This document shows, in pieces, positions 29,561 through 39,084 of a DNA stretch of 64,000 nt. The DNA comes from Pseudomonas bijieensis. GTDB taxonomy: Bacteria > Pseudomonadota > Gammaproteobacteria > Pseudomonadales > Pseudomonadaceae. Both the position numbers and the translations under genes were made by a program. Under the pieces are notes generated by a model that saw only the letters and a list, made by a program, of their open reading frames with translations, searched no databases and had not been told where the DNA came from. Position 1 is the stretch's first letter. Every line of letters begins with the position of its first letter. The stretch lies in NCBI RefSeq assembly GCF_013347965.1, contig NZ_CP048810.1, positions 5,765,501 through 5,829,500 of the forward strand, read 5' to 3'.

Positions 29561-29646
29561 TGGGAGCGAGCCTGCTCGCGATGGCGGTGCACCAGTCAAC
29601 TCAATATTGGCTGAACCGACACCATCGCGAGCAGGCTCGCTCCCAC
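29561..29646. repeat. REP palindrome pair, GTGGGAGCGAGCCTGCTCGCGA type
   Basis: TGGGAGCGAGCCTGCTCGCGAT and its inverted copy enclose about 45 bases, behind the kinase gene. Confidence 0.85.
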
Positions 29647-29758
29647 AATGTATTCCAAGGCTTGTTGTTTATTTTTTCAGGTGCTTGATATTCCGAACAG
29701 CCGAAGCCTATTTTGTACGGGTTGCCGTTCGCGGCTCGCACATAACAAGGATTGCGTC

Positions 29759-31102
29759 ATGACGACCGATGGCCAGCGTTCATTCGCGCAGCGACTGACG
29801 GGCATTGATGAGATTGAATGCGTTACGCCGGATTTGAATGGCGTGCCGCGGGGCAAGGTGATGACCGCCGAAGGTTTCCTCGAAGGCCGACGGTTGCAAC
29901 TGGCGCGGGGGGTATTGCTGCAATGCATCATGGGCGGTTACCCACCGTCGCGTTTCTACGGCAGCGATGACGGTGACCTGGCGCTGGTGGCGGACCCGAA
30001 ACAGATCCACCGCCTGCCTTGGAGCCAGCAGCCTCGTGCGCTGGCGATTTGCGATGCCGACGAACTGACCGGTGAAAGCTCCCGACTCTCCACGCGCGGC
30101 CAGCTCAAGGCCGTTGTCGCTCGTTATGCAGCCCTGGGCCTGGCACCGGTGGTGGCGACCGAGCTGGAGTTCTTCGTGTTCGCCCCCAATCCTGACCCGA
30201 CCCAGCCGTTCCAGCCGCCGCTGGGCCTGGATGGGCGTCGCGAGGACGGCCAGTCGGCGTTCAGCATCAGCTCTAACAATGGCCTGCGCCCGTTCTTCAG
30301 TGAAGTCTATGAATGCATGGCGGCGCTGGGCTTGCCTCGCGACACCTTCATGCATGAAATGGGCGTGAGCCAGTTCGAGATCAATCTGCTGCACGGCGAC
30401 CCTTTGTTGCTGGCCGACCAGACGTTCCTGTTCAAGCACCTGCTCAAGGAAGTGGCCCTCAAGCACGGCCTGACCGTGGTTTGCATGGCCAAGCCGCTGG
30501 CTCACACGCCGGGCAGTTCGATGCATATCCACCAAAGCGTTGTCGAGGCAGGCAGCGGCTGTAACGTCTTCAGCGACGGGGCGGGCGAACCGACGGCCAC
30601 TTTCCGGCATTTCATTGGTGGGCAACAGGCGTGCCTGGCGGATTTCACCGCCTTGTTCGCGCCGAACGTGAATTCCTATCAGCGCCTGTGCCACCCGTTC
30701 GCGTCACCGAACAATGCCTGTTGGTCCCATGACAATCGTTCGGCCGGCTTGCGGATTCCGGCCAGTTCGCCGGTGGCCCGGCGGGTCGAGAACCGCTTGC
30801 CGGGGGCCGATGCCAACCCCTACCTGGCGATTGCCGCCAGCCTGGCTGCCGGGTTATACGGGATTGAACATCGCCTGGAGCCGAGCGCGGCGATCCAGGG
30901 TGAATTCGAAGTGCCGGATAATCTGTCGCTGCCATGTACCTTGCATGCTGCCTTGGAGCGTCTGAAGCGTAGTCATCTGGCGAAGGAACTGTTCGGCACG
31001 GAGTTCATCGAAGGCTACATCGCTTCCAAGACCCTGGAGCTGACCAGCTTCTTCGATGAAATCACGCCCTGGGAGCGACGTGTCCTAGCGGCCCAGGCAT
31101 AA
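29759..31102 (+). CDS. Glutamine synthetase family protein (gamma-glutamylpolyamine synthetase type)
   Basis: A 447-residue cytosolic ligase, shorter than the GlnA housekeeping enzyme and resembling the PuuA/PauA group that glutamylates putrescine or other polyamines. It has the N-terminal beta-grasp domain (about 1-110) and catalytic domain with TELEFFVF, SQFEINLLHGDPLLLADQ, SSMHIHQS and the ATP/Glu-binding RIPASSPVARRVENRLPGADANPYLA region. AAGG precedes the ATG. In P. aeruginosa a homologue (PA3356, from memory) sits beside the same flagellar cluster. The substrate is not certain. Confidence 0.9.
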   Translation: MTTDGQRSFAQRLTGIDEIECVTPDLNGVPRGKVMTAEGFLEGRRLQLARGVLLQCIMGGYPPSRFYGSDDGDLALVADPKQIHRLPWSQQPRALAICDADELTGESSRLSTRGQLKAVVARYAALGLAPVVATELEFFVFAPNPDPTQPFQPPLGLDGRREDGQSAFSISSNNGLRPFFSEVYECMAALGLPRDTFMHEMGVSQFEINLLHGDPLLLADQTFLFKHLLKEVALKHGLTVVCMAKPLAHTPGSSMHIHQSVVEAGSGCNVFSDGAGEPTATFRHFIGGQQACLADFTALFAPNVNSYQRLCHPFASPNNACWSHDNRSAGLRIPASSPVARRVENRLPGADANPYLAIAASLAAGLYGIEHRLEPSAAIQGEFEVPDNLSLPCTLHAALERLKRSHLAKELFGTEFIEGYIASKTLELTSFFDEITPWERRVLAAQA

Positions 31103-31172
31103 AGAACCGCCGCATTCGGGCTATCTTCAATAGATAGCCCTTACTCACCTCAAGGAGCCGCTCGGAACGCCG

Positions 31173-32540
31173 ATGCGCCAAATCTGGAAACCTTTTCGAG
31201 CGCTTTATTTCGCCTCGCTGATGATGTTGATCGGCTCGGGCCTCTTGAGTACTTACCTGGCCTTGCGCCTGGCCGCCGACCATGTGGACAGCCTCTGGGT
31301 CGGTGCGCTGATGGCCGCCAACTATTTCGGCCTGGTGCTGGGTGGCAAGATCGGCCATCGGCTGATCGCCCGCGTCGGGCACATTCGCGCTTATTCGGCC
31401 TGCGCCGGGATCGTCGGCGCGGCAGTGCTGGGCCATGGCCTGGTGAACTGGCTGCCGGCCTGGATCGTGCTGCGGATGATCGTCGGCCTCGGGATGATGT
31501 GCCAATACATGGTCATCGAGAGCTGGCTCAACGAACAGGCCGATGCCAAGCAACGGGGAGTGGTGTTCAGCGGCTACATGATCGCCTCGTACCTGGGCTT
31601 GGTGCTGGGTCAGTTGATCCTGGTCATGCACCCGGCCCTGGGCCTGGAGCTGCTGATGCTGGTGGCGCTGTGTTTCGCCCTGTGCCTGGTGCCGGTGGCG
31701 CTGACCCGGCGGATTCACCCGGCCCCGCTGCGTCCGGCGCCGATGGAGCCGCGTTTCTTCATCAAGCGTGTCCCCCAGTCGTTGAGCACGGTACTGGGGT
31801 CGGGGCTGATCGTTGGCTCGTTCTATGGCCTGGCGCCGCTGTACGCGTCCCAGCAGGGCCTGTCCACCGAGCAGGTCGGCCTGTTCATGGGTAGCTGCAT
31901 CTTCGCCGGGCTGCTGGTGCAGTGGCCGCTGGGGTGGCTGTCCGACCGTTATGACCGGGCGATGCTGATTCGCTGTTTTGCGCTGTTCCTGGCGATCTGC
32001 GCACTGCCGCTGGCGATCCTGCCGAAGGTGCCGCTGGAAGTGTTGTTTGTGGCGGGCTTCTGCTGTTCGCTGGTTCAGTTTTGCCTGTACCCGTTGGCAG
32101 TGGCCTTTTCCAACGACCACGTCGAAGGGGATCGCCGGGTGTCGCTGACGGCCATGTTGCTGGTGACCTATGGCATTGGTGCCAGCATCGGGCCGCTGGT
32201 GGCCGGCGTGCTGATGAAGATGTTCGGCAGCCAGATGCTGTACGGTTTTTTCGCTTTCTTCGCCTTGGTACTGGTATGGCGGATCCGGCCGAAAGCGGTG
32301 ACCAACCTGCATCAGGTCGATGACGCGCCGCTGCATCACGTGGCGATGCCGGACAGTATGTCGAGTTCGCCTTTGGTGGCGTGCCTCGATCCCCGGGTGG
32401 ATGAGCAGGTGGTGCAGGAGCAGATGCAGACGCCGGCCAATCCGGACGTGGAGCCTGAGCCGGTCGCAGAGCCGGCTACTGAAGCCGAAGCGGCGTCTGA
32501 CGAACCGGAGACACCCAGCTTTACCCAGGCCAGGCCTTGA
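31173..32540 (+). CDS. MFS transporter
   Basis: A 455-residue inner-membrane carrier with 12 hydrophobic helices in residues 1-375, resembling the YcaD group. The signature between helices 2 and 3 reads GGKIGHRLIARVGHIR, and GWLSDRYDR follows in the second half. The last about 80 residues form an acidic, proline-rich cytosolic tail (EPEPVAEPATEAEAASDEPE), unusually long for the family. Substrate unknown. The ribosome-binding site AAGGAG lies rather far from the ATG. Confidence 0.9.
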   Translation: MRQIWKPFRALYFASLMMLIGSGLLSTYLALRLAADHVDSLWVGALMAANYFGLVLGGKIGHRLIARVGHIRAYSACAGIVGAAVLGHGLVNWLPAWIVLRMIVGLGMMCQYMVIESWLNEQADAKQRGVVFSGYMIASYLGLVLGQLILVMHPALGLELLMLVALCFALCLVPVALTRRIHPAPLRPAPMEPRFFIKRVPQSLSTVLGSGLIVGSFYGLAPLYASQQGLSTEQVGLFMGSCIFAGLLVQWPLGWLSDRYDRAMLIRCFALFLAICALPLAILPKVPLEVLFVAGFCCSLVQFCLYPLAVAFSNDHVEGDRRVSLTAMLLVTYGIGASIGPLVAGVLMKMFGSQMLYGFFAFFALVLVWRIRPKAVTNLHQVDDAPLHHVAMPDSMSSSPLVACLDPRVDEQVVQEQMQTPANPDVEPEPVAEPATEAEAASDEPETPSFTQARP

Positions 32541-32551
32541 AGCAGGCATAA

Positions 32552-32590
32552 AAAAAACGGGCAGTCACCGCAAGGGACTGCCCGTTTTTT
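32552..32590. terminator. Bidirectional terminator between MFS gene and flgZ
   Basis: AAAAAACGGGCAGTC / GACTGCCCGTTTTTT, working on both convergent transcripts. Confidence 0.9.
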
Positions 32591-32602
32591 ATGGCTCGAC
32601 GA

Positions 32603-33349
32603 TCAGAGGTCGTCTTTATCGAAGCGCCGCGCTTCACGCTGGAGCTGGTAGACGAACCGCTCGACCTGCCGTTGCACCAGGCCACTGATGTTGTGGAAGC
32701 GTACGCCGGCGAACGTGGTGTTGATCCTTTCTTCGAAATGCAGGTAACGCAGCTCGACTGGCGCGGTCATGTTGCCAAACGGCAGGGCTGCGATGAAGCG
32801 CTCATACACCTGGCCCAATTGCAGCCGTTCGGTGATGTCGCCGTCGAAACGCAATTTGCAACCGGTGGCGGAGATGTCCAGCAGCTTGCCGTCCACGGGT
32901 GACTTGAGCTTGTCGCCGCCCAGTTCAACGTTCACCAGTTGCGCCAGTTTCAGGGCGGCGCGGAAGGCGTTGCGGCGTTGGTGATAGACCACTTCGTCGG
33001 GCAGGGCACCGCGATAGCAGCGACCGTCGCTGGATTCGTCAATGGTCAGTGGACCCTTGCCATCCCATGCGATGCGCACGCCATCATGAAAACCCTCGAC
33101 ACGAAACGGCTCGCCGGCCAGCAGGAAACGCTCGCCATCCCGGGGGATCATTTCATCCAGGGCGATGGAGTTGGTCTCGCGATCGACGTTGACCAGATAG
33201 CTCTGGAAGCGCTGGGTGCGTTCATGGAACGTAATGATCAGCGGGTCGTGGCTATCTTGCAGCATCCGCAGGTTGCCGGAGATTTCCAGGGGCGTGGTGA
33301 GGACCTTGGGTGGCTGCGGAGCATCATCCGCGTTTGAGGCATTGAACAC
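32603..33349 (-). CDS. flgZ: FlgZ, PilZ-domain cyclic-di-GMP receptor (YcgR type)
   Basis: A 248-residue flagellar brake protein. The N-terminal YcgR-like domain covers about 1-120 and the PilZ domain about 125-235, with the cyclic-di-GMP motifs RRNAFR (RxxxR) and [11 protein letters not shown] (DxSxxG). Translation starts at a GTG with GGAG upstream; no ATG fits. Gene order flgA-flgM-flgN-flgZ is the standard pseudomonad arrangement. It would bind cyclic-di-GMP and act on the flagellar motor, lowering swimming. Confidence 0.95.
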   Translation of the reverse strand: MFNASNADDAPQPPKVLTTPLEISGNLRMLQDSHDPLIITFHERTQRFQSYLVNVDRETNSIALDEMIPRDGERFLLAGEPFRVEGFHDGVRIAWDGKGPLTIDESSDGRCYRGALPDEVVYHQRRNAFRAALKLAQLVNVELGGDKLKSPVDGKLLDISATGCKLRFDGDITERLQLGQVYERFIAALPFGNMTAPVELRYLHFEERINTTFAGVRFHNISGLVQRQVERFVYQLQREARRFDKDDL

Positions 33350-33441
33350 GGTGGGTCAATCTCCAGGCAAAATACGACTACGAATAGCCAGCATTTTGCC
33401 AGCATGTATCGCGCGTTGATAGAGCGAAGGCATTGTTCGTT

Positions 33442-33909
33442 TCATGCCTGGCTGAGCGGGCGGTGCTTGACCATTCTGGCCGTCGAGCCGCTAGCGTCAT
33501 ACAGCGTCGGGATCTCACCACCGTTCAGGATGCGCAATTGGTTGGCGGTGGCGGCCTGCTGCATCTGGATCGACTGGCCGTTGCGGGCGTTGGTCGCCTG
33601 GCATTGGGCGAGCAGGTCGTTGAGCACTTTACTCTGGGACAGCAACTGGTCGCCGATCGTCGACTGGCTGGCCAATTGCTCAAGGCCGTCATGACTGGCG
33701 GGCAAGTTGAGGCTGGCGAGGATCTCGCTGCGTTTGCGGCCATGCTGGTCAAGCAAGATGATCAATGCCTGTTTCTGCGCCAGGATGTTCTCCAGCAGAG
33801 GCATGTCGCGACCGTGCAGTGCCACGGATTCGGCCTGCAACAATTCCAGCAATTGTTGCGCTGGAACAAAGTCGTCGATGATCAGTTGCAATAAATTAGT
33901 ATCGTGCAT
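33442..33909 (-). CDS. flgN: FlgN flagellar export chaperone
   Basis: A 155-residue helical chaperone for the hook-associated proteins FlgK and FlgL. It is a long helical bundle (LLQLIIDDFVPAQQLLELLQAE at the start, LLAQCQATNARNGQSIQMQQ in the middle) with a disordered tail. It lies 50 bases downstream of flgM on the same strand. Confidence 0.92.
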   Translation of the reverse strand: MHDTNLLQLIIDDFVPAQQLLELLQAESVALHGRDMPLLENILAQKQALIILLDQHGRKRSEILASLNLPASHDGLEQLASQSTIGDQLLSQSKVLNDLLAQCQATNARNGQSIQMQQAATANQLRILNGGEIPTLYDASGSTARMVKHRPLSQA

Positions 33910-33959
33910 GGCTGGCCTTGGGTCTTAAGCGTCCAAAAGCCTGGCGCAGGCGGGGCGGC

Positions 33960-34277
33960 CTAGCGCTGGGCTTCGAAGTTGAGCAGTTTGCTGGCTACGC
34001 GGTTGCTGTCGACTTTGTAGCTGCCATCAGCGATGGCTGCTTTCAACTCGGCCACGCGGGCCTTGTCGACGACAGGTTGATCGCGCAGCTTGTCAGTGAC
34101 CTTCTGCAACTGCTGAGCCTCATTGCTGAGGTGTACCGACTCCCCGTTGCTGACCTGTTCGGCTGCTGTAGGCAGCGGCGCGGATTTACCGGCTTCGGCG
34201 GTTTCCTTGGTCGCGCTGGTACGCGTAGTGCCTGTCAACGGTGAAGAGCTGTTTAAACGATTGAAATCGATGACCAT
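33960..34277 (-). CDS. flgM: FlgM anti-sigma-28 factor
   Basis: A 105-residue protein that holds FliA (sigma-28) inactive until export through the finished hook. The N-terminal half is disordered (polar, Ser/Thr-rich) and the C-terminal sigma-binding part contains [34 protein letters not shown] strong sigma-28 promoter lies just upstream, giving the usual feedback loop. Confidence 0.95.
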   Translation of the reverse strand: MVIDFNRLNSSSPLTGTTRTSATKETAEAGKSAPLPTAAEQVSNGESVHLSNEAQQLQKVTDKLRDQPVVDKARVAELKAAIADGSYKVDSNRVASKLLNFEAQR

Positions 34278-34313
34278 GGTAAAAAACCTCTGGGTATTTG
34301 GACGCTTGCCATG

Positions 34314-34340
34314 TTTTCGGCCATCCCCAAAAAAACTTTA
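34314..34340 (-). promoter_or_regulatory. Sigma-28 (FliA) promoter of flgM
   Basis: On the minus strand TAAAGTTT, an 11-base spacer, GCCGAAAA. The consensus is TAAAGTTT-N11-GCCGATAA, so 15 of 16 positions match. Confidence 0.85.
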
Positions 34341-34449
34341 GGCTCATTTATTCAATGAGCATGCGCACGTCTGCGCTTGCCTTTGCGTAAGGCACAGTCT
34401 AGGGAACACCGGGATCAAGCGCCAGCTTTCTACCTCCTTTACCGGATCA

Positions 34450-35214
34450 CTACATCGCCACTTCCACTTGGCCTGGGGCCATCACTTGCGCCTTGATCAC
34501 GCGTTGGGAGTTGAGGTTTTTTACCCGTATCTGTTCACGCATGCCGCCGTTGGACAGGGCCTCGCCGGGCATCCGCACGGCCAGGGAGCCACTGCGGGCG
34601 GTGATGACCACCTGGTCGCCCTTGCGGACCACTTCGGCCTGCTCCAGGTGCACCAGCGTCACGACCTGATCGGCGACCATTGGTCGGACAAGTTTCTGCC
34701 CGATGGCCTGGTCAACGGAGGTCAGGAAACCTTGGGTGATCTGGCTGATGTCCCGTTCGCGCAACATCACGTCCTGGGGCTCGACAATCCCGGCCCGCTT
34801 GAGCGGACGAGTGGTCGTGACAATTTCTCGAAACAGGCGCACTTGAGCCGGCACGAACACCGTCCAGGGCGCGGCGCTGTCGCAACGAACCTTCACCGTG
34901 ACGCGGCCCAGGGGCCTGGCCGGACTCTCCAGCGAAGCAGTCAATTCCTTGTCGCACATCGGCATGCGCAGGCGCGGGTCGAGCTGGTTGACTTCGATTT
35001 CGTAGCGCCCTTCGGTTTGACTGGTAGCCAGATAGTCTTCTACGGTGAATTCAAGAAAGCCCTGAGTGACGCCGATAAGGAGATCAGGCAAGGTAACCGG
35101 AACAGCAGCAAGGGCAGGACCGCCCGAAGTGAACAGGCAGACAGCCAGCAGTGCACCGAGCCAATGGCGGCAGTGAGTGGTCAGGCGTCGAGAAAATGTC
35201 GTTTGTGCGTTCAT
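34450..35214 (-). CDS. flgA: FlgA, flagellar P-ring assembly chaperone
   Basis: A 254-residue periplasmic protein with a signal peptide (about 1-36, LGALLAVCLFTSGGPALA). SAF domain and C-terminal beta-clip follow (LKRAGIVEPQDVMLRERDISQITQGFLTSV, ITARSGSLAVRMPGEALSNGG...IRVKNLNSQRVIKAQV). It helps FlgI assemble into the P ring. It is transcribed divergently from cheV with only 78 bases between, and a sigma-54 promoter lies 11 bases from the start. Confidence 0.95.
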   Translation of the reverse strand: MNAQTTFSRRLTTHCRHWLGALLAVCLFTSGGPALAAVPVTLPDLLIGVTQGFLEFTVEDYLATSQTEGRYEIEVNQLDPRLRMPMCDKELTASLESPARPLGRVTVKVRCDSAAPWTVFVPAQVRLFREIVTTTRPLKRAGIVEPQDVMLRERDISQITQGFLTSVDQAIGQKLVRPMVADQVVTLVHLEQAEVVRKGDQVVITARSGSLAVRMPGEALSNGGMREQIRVKNLNSQRVIKAQVMAPGQVEVAM

Positions 35215-35225
35215 GCCGGTTCAAT

Positions 35226-35241
35226 AGCAAGCCCCGTGCCG
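35226..35241 (-). promoter_or_regulatory. Sigma-54 promoter of flgA
   Basis: Minus strand CGGCAC-GGGGC-TTGCT, matching the -24/-12 pattern with the invariant GG and GC ten bases apart. flgA is a class II (FleQ/RpoN) gene in P. aeruginosa, which agrees. Confidence 0.75.
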
Positions 35242-35292
35242 TTTAGTGATGAATGCGCGTCGGACACATTAGCGTTATGTAGGAGTCAGGGC

Positions 35293-36219
35293 ATGGCGGG
35301 AGTAATGGATTCGGTAAACCAGCGCACTCAGCTGGTCGGTCAAAATCGCCTGGAGCTGTTGTTGTTCCGTCTCGACGGCCAACAAATGTATGGGATCAAC
35401 GTCTTCAAGGTCCGCGAGGTGCTGCAATGCCCCAAGCTGACGTTGATGCCCAAGTCCAGTCCCGTTGTGTGCGGGGTGGCCAATATCCGGGGAGCGACCA
35501 TCCCGATCCTCGACCTGGCGATGGCGACCGGTTCCGGTCGGTTGCTGGACCAGAGCAATCCGTTTGTGATTATCACCGAGTACAACACCAAGACCCAGGG
35601 TTTCCTGGTGCGCTCGGTGGAACGCATCGTTAACATGAACTGGGAGGAGATCCATCCACCGCCCAAGGGTACTGGTCGCGATCACTACCTGACGGCAGTG
35701 ACCCGGGTCGATAACCAGTTGGTGGAAATCATCGACGTGGAGAAGATCCTCGCTGAAGTGGCTCCCACTCCGGAGGCTATTTCCGCGGGTGTGGTGGACG
35801 CCGAGACCCAGCACAAGGCGATTTCGCTGCGGGTATTGACCGTCGATGATTCTTCGGTGGCACGTAAGCAGGTGACCCGCTGTCTACAAACGGTCGGTGT
35901 CGAGGTAGTGGCGTTGAACGATGGGCGTCAGGCGCTGGATTATCTGCGCGCGCTGGTCGACGAGGGCAAGAAGCCCGAGGAAGAATTCCTGATGATGATC
36001 TCCGACATCGAGATGCCGGAGATGGACGGGTATACCCTGACGTCGGAAATCCGCAGCGACCCACGTATGCAAAAGCTGCATATCATCTTGCATACTTCGT
36101 TGTCCGGTGTTTTCAACCAGGCGATGGTCAAGAAGGTCGGTGCCGACGATTTCCTGGCGAAATTCCGGCCCGATGACCTGGCTTCCCGGGTAGTCGATCG
36201 GATCAAGGCAGCAGAGTAA
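35293..36219 (+). CDS. cheV: CheV chemotaxis coupling protein
   Basis: A 308-residue hybrid with an N-terminal CheW domain (about 15-160, LLLFRLDGQQMYGINVFKVREV) and a C-terminal receiver (about 180-305; DD pair in LTVDDSSVARKQ, phospho-acceptor Asp in MMISDIEMPEMDG). It couples chemoreceptors to CheA, with phosphorylation tuning adaptation. AGGAG lies upstream of the ATG. cheR follows 57 bases later. Confidence 0.95.
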   Translation: MAGVMDSVNQRTQLVGQNRLELLLFRLDGQQMYGINVFKVREVLQCPKLTLMPKSSPVVCGVANIRGATIPILDLAMATGSGRLLDQSNPFVIITEYNTKTQGFLVRSVERIVNMNWEEIHPPPKGTGRDHYLTAVTRVDNQLVEIIDVEKILAEVAPTPEAISAGVVDAETQHKAISLRVLTVDDSSVARKQVTRCLQTVGVEVVALNDGRQALDYLRALVDEGKKPEEEFLMMISDIEMPEMDGYTLTSEIRSDPRMQKLHIILHTSLSGVFNQAMVKKVGADDFLAKFRPDDLASRVVDRIKAAE

Positions 36220-36276
36220 GCAAAGGTCGGGCGCGTTGTGCGCCCGGCAAGTCAACGCGATGAAAGAGGCGGTATC

Positions 36277-37104
36277 TTGTCTACGGGTAATTTGGATTTC
36301 GAACAGTTCCGGGTCTTCCTGGAAAAAGCCTGTGGCATCTTGCTTGGTGAAAACAAGCAATACCTGGTGTCGAGCCGTCTCAATAAATTGATGGAACAAC
36401 AGGGCCTCAAGTCATTGGGCGAACTGGTGCAGCGTATCCAGAGCCAGCCGCGCAGTGGCTTGCGCGAGATGGTGGTGGACGCGATGACCACCAACGAAAC
36501 CTTGTGGTTTCGTGACACCTATCCGTTCGAGGTGTTGAAGAATAAGGTGCTGCCGGCGGCCATCAAGGCCAGCCCGGGCCAACGCCTGCGAATCTGGTCG
36601 GCGGCCTGCTCGTCGGGACAGGAACCCTATTCGTTGTCGATGACCATCGATGAGTTCGAACGGTCCAACCTCGGCCAGTTGAAAGGCGGCGTGCAGATCG
36701 TCGCCACTGACCTGTCCGGGACCATGCTCAATAACTGCAAGACCGGCGAGTACGACAGCCTGGCCATCGGCCGGGGCCTGTCGCCGGATCGCCTGCAACG
36801 CTACTTCGACCCGAAAGGGCCGGGCAAATGGGTGGTCAAGGCGCCGATCAAGAGCCGGGTGGAATTCCGCTCGTTCAACCTGCTGGACAGCTACGCCAGC
36901 CTGGGCAAGTTCGACATCGTGTTCTGCCGCAACGTGTTGATCTATTTCTCCGCCGAAGTGAAGAAGGACATCCTGCTGCGCATCCACGGCACGCTCAAGC
37001 CGGGCGGCTACCTGTTCCTTGGCGCCTCCGAAGCGTTGAACGGTTTGCCGGATCATTACCAGATGGTCCAGTGCAGCCCGGGGATCATCTACCAGGCGAA
37101 GTGA
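36277..37104 (+). CDS. cheR: CheR chemoreceptor methyltransferase
   Basis: A 275-residue enzyme that methylates chemoreceptor glutamates with S-adenosylmethionine. It has the N-terminal helical domain (about 1-85) and the SAM-binding domain (RIWSAACSSGQEPYS, IVATDLSGTML, FDIVFCRNVLIYF). The TTG at 36277 is taken as start: AGAGGCGG precedes it and the CheR1 family begins at the following DFEQFRVFLE segment. A GTG at 36238 would add 13 residues without a ribosome-binding site. Confidence 0.94.
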   Translation: MSTGNLDFEQFRVFLEKACGILLGENKQYLVSSRLNKLMEQQGLKSLGELVQRIQSQPRSGLREMVVDAMTTNETLWFRDTYPFEVLKNKVLPAAIKASPGQRLRIWSAACSSGQEPYSLSMTIDEFERSNLGQLKGGVQIVATDLSGTMLNNCKTGEYDSLAIGRGLSPDRLQRYFDPKGPGKWVVKAPIKSRVEFRSFNLLDSYASLGKFDIVFCRNVLIYFSAEVKKDILLRIHGTLKPGGYLFLGASEALNGLPDHYQMVQCSPGIIYQAK

Positions 37105-37119
37105 TTCGTTCAGGTTGTC

Positions 37120-37158
37120 AAAAAAAAACGGGAGTCCCTTGGGGCTCCCGTTTTTTTT
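37120..37158 (+). terminator. cheR terminator
   Basis: CGGGAG / CTCCCG stem with A9 before and T8 after. Confidence 0.9.
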
Positions 37159-37190
37159 GTGCCAGTTTTTTCCAATTCACTACAGCTTCC

Positions 37191-37280
37191 TGTGGGAGCG
37201 AGCCTGCTCGCGATGCGGTATTCCAGGCGACATTGATGTGGACTGACACACCGCTATCGCGAGCAGGCTCGCTCCCACAA
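37191..37280. repeat. REP palindrome pair, GTGGGAGCGAGC type
   Basis: TGTGGGAGCGAGCCTGCTCG and its inverted copy, about 90 bases in total, between cheR and flgB. Confidence 0.85.
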
Positions 37281-37404
37281 CGGAACGCATCCATCCTGCA
37301 GAAGCGGCAGAAAAGCGGCAGCCAGCGGAAACCAGTTGCCGCTTTTCTGGCATTGCCGCCTTGCCGGTGTCCGCAAAGCCCCGGTTTATGGGGTTTTTTG
37401 GAAA

Positions 37405-37420
37405 TGGCACGACGCTTGCT
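37405..37420 (+). promoter_or_regulatory. Sigma-54 promoter of flgBCDE
   Basis: TGGCAC-GACGC-TTGCT, a full match to the -24/-12 consensus, 43 bases before the flgB start. FleQ would be the expected activator. Confidence 0.9.
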
Positions 37421-37463
37421 TTAGCCGTCGTACGTACATTCTGGTCACCCAAAGGTTTCCGAC

Positions 37464-37871
37464 ATGAGCATCAGCTTCGATAAAGCGCTCGGTATCCACG
37501 AACAGGCCCTGAGCTTCCGCGCCCAGCGTGCCGAAGTCCTGGCCAATAACATCGCCAACGCCGATACCCCGAACTACAAGGCTCGGGACCTGGACTTCTC
37601 CAAAGTGCTCGCCGAGCAGAACGAGAAGACCAAGAACGGCCATTTCGCCCTGAACATGACCAACAGCCGTCATATCGAGGCAGAAGGCCTGGGCAATGGC
37701 GACGAATCGCTGATGTATCGCACGCCGATGCAGCCTTCGATCGACCAGAACACCGTGGACGCTCAACTGGAACAGTCCAACTACGCGGAAAACTCCGTGA
37801 ACTTCCAGGCCAGCTTCACCCTGCTCAACAGCAAGTTCAAAGGGCTGGTATCGGCCCTGCGCGGAGAGTAA
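37464..37871 (+). CDS. flgB: FlgB proximal rod protein
   Basis: A 135-residue rod component exported by the flagellar apparatus. The conserved rod/hook N-terminal motif reads LANNIANADTPNYKARDLDF, and the C-terminal helix ends FTLLNSKFKGLVSALRGE. First gene of flgBCDE; flgC starts four bases after its stop. Confidence 0.96.
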   Translation: MSISFDKALGIHEQALSFRAQRAEVLANNIANADTPNYKARDLDFSKVLAEQNEKTKNGHFALNMTNSRHIEAEGLGNGDESLMYRTPMQPSIDQNTVDAQLEQSNYAENSVNFQASFTLLNSKFKGLVSALRGE

Positions 37872-37874
37872 GCC

Positions 37875-38318
37875 ATGTCGATTGCTAGCGTATTCAACAT
37901 TGCCGGCAGTGCCATGAGTGCCCAGACCACTCGCCTGAACACCGTCGCCAGTAACATTGCCAACGCCGAAACCGTTTCGTCGAGCATCGACCAGACCTAC
38001 CGCGCCCGCCACCCGGTATTCGCCACCATGTTCCAGGGCGGCCAGTCCGGCGGCAGCGACTCGCTGTTCCAGGAACAGGACGCGGCCGGTCAGGGCGTAC
38101 AGGTGCTTGGCGTGGTCGAAGACCAGAGCAACCTCGAAGCCCGTTATGAGCCCAACCATCCGGCTGCGGACGCCAAGGGTTACGTCTACTACCCGAACGT
38201 CAACGTCGTCGAAGAAATGGCCGACATGATTTCCGCCAGTCGTTCGTTCCAGACCAACGCCGAAATGATGAACACCGCCAAAACCATGATGCAGAAGGTC
38301 CTGACCCTCGGTCAGTGA
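37875..38318 (+). CDS. flgC: FlgC proximal rod protein
   Basis: A 147-residue rod protein. The N-terminal motif is LNTVASNIANAETVSS and the C-terminal rod helix region is PNVNVVEEMADMISASRSFQTN. GGAGAG lies ahead of the ATG. Confidence 0.96.
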   Translation: MSIASVFNIAGSAMSAQTTRLNTVASNIANAETVSSSIDQTYRARHPVFATMFQGGQSGGSDSLFQEQDAAGQGVQVLGVVEDQSNLEARYEPNHPAADAKGYVYYPNVNVVEEMADMISASRSFQTNAEMMNTAKTMMQKVLTLGQ

Positions 38319-38333
38319 TAAGGGGCGAGTCAC

Positions 38334-39056
38334 ATGAGCGTTACCAGTACAACAAGTGGTTTGAGCCTCAACGAGATTCTGGCCAACTCCTCGGTCAAGA
38401 CCAACACCACCACCGATGGCCTGGGGAGTGCGACAAAGGCTGCGAGCGGCAACCAGGAGCTGGGCAAGGATGCGTTCTTGCAGTTGCTGGTTACCCAGCT
38501 GAAAAACCAGAACCCGTTGGAGCCACAGGATAACGGCGAGTTCGTTGCCCAACTGGCACAGTTCAGCAGCCTGGAGGGCATCACCACCCTCAACGAGACC
38601 GTGAGCGGCATCGCCGGCAACTACAACTCGTCCCAGGCCTTGCAGGCTTCGTCCCTGGTCGGGCGCTCGGTCATTGCCCCGGGCGACAAGGCCGTGGTCG
38701 ATACCTCCAAGAGCCTCAACGGCACCGTGGTGGTACCGACATCGGTGTCCTCCGTTGCCGTCAAGATCGTGGACAAGGACGGCAAGACCGTTCGCACCAT
38801 TGACCTGGGTAGCCAGAAGGCCGGCAACTCCGCCTTCATCTGGGATGGCAAGAACGACGCGGGCACGACGGTCGAATCGGGCACCTACACCTTCGCGGCC
38901 TCGACCACCATCGACGGCAAGGCCACGTCGCTGATCACCAACCTGCCGGCCACGGTCAGCAGCGTGACGATCAGCCAGACGGGCGGTGAGCTGATGCTCA
39001 ACCTGGCCGGGCTGGGCAGCATCGCCCTGTCCAAAGTACAAACTATTGGTATGTAG
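38334..39056 (+). CDS. flgD: FlgD hook-capping protein
   Basis: A 240-residue scaffold that caps the growing hook. The N-terminal export and capping region has LGKDAFLQLLVTQLKNQNPLEPQDNGEFVAQLAQFSSLEG, followed by the FLG/tudor-like and fibronectin-like C-terminal part (GQS/F-type FIWDGKNDAGTTVESGTYTF). Confidence 0.95.
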   Translation: MSVTSTTSGLSLNEILANSSVKTNTTTDGLGSATKAASGNQELGKDAFLQLLVTQLKNQNPLEPQDNGEFVAQLAQFSSLEGITTLNETVSGIAGNYNSSQALQASSLVGRSVIAPGDKAVVDTSKSLNGTVVVPTSVSSVAVKIVDKDGKTVRTIDLGSQKAGNSAFIWDGKNDAGTTVESGTYTFAASTTIDGKATSLITNLPATVSSVTISQTGGELMLNLAGLGSIALSKVQTIGM

Positions 39057-39084
39057 AGCCGACTAACCGGCAAAAGGAGTCAAC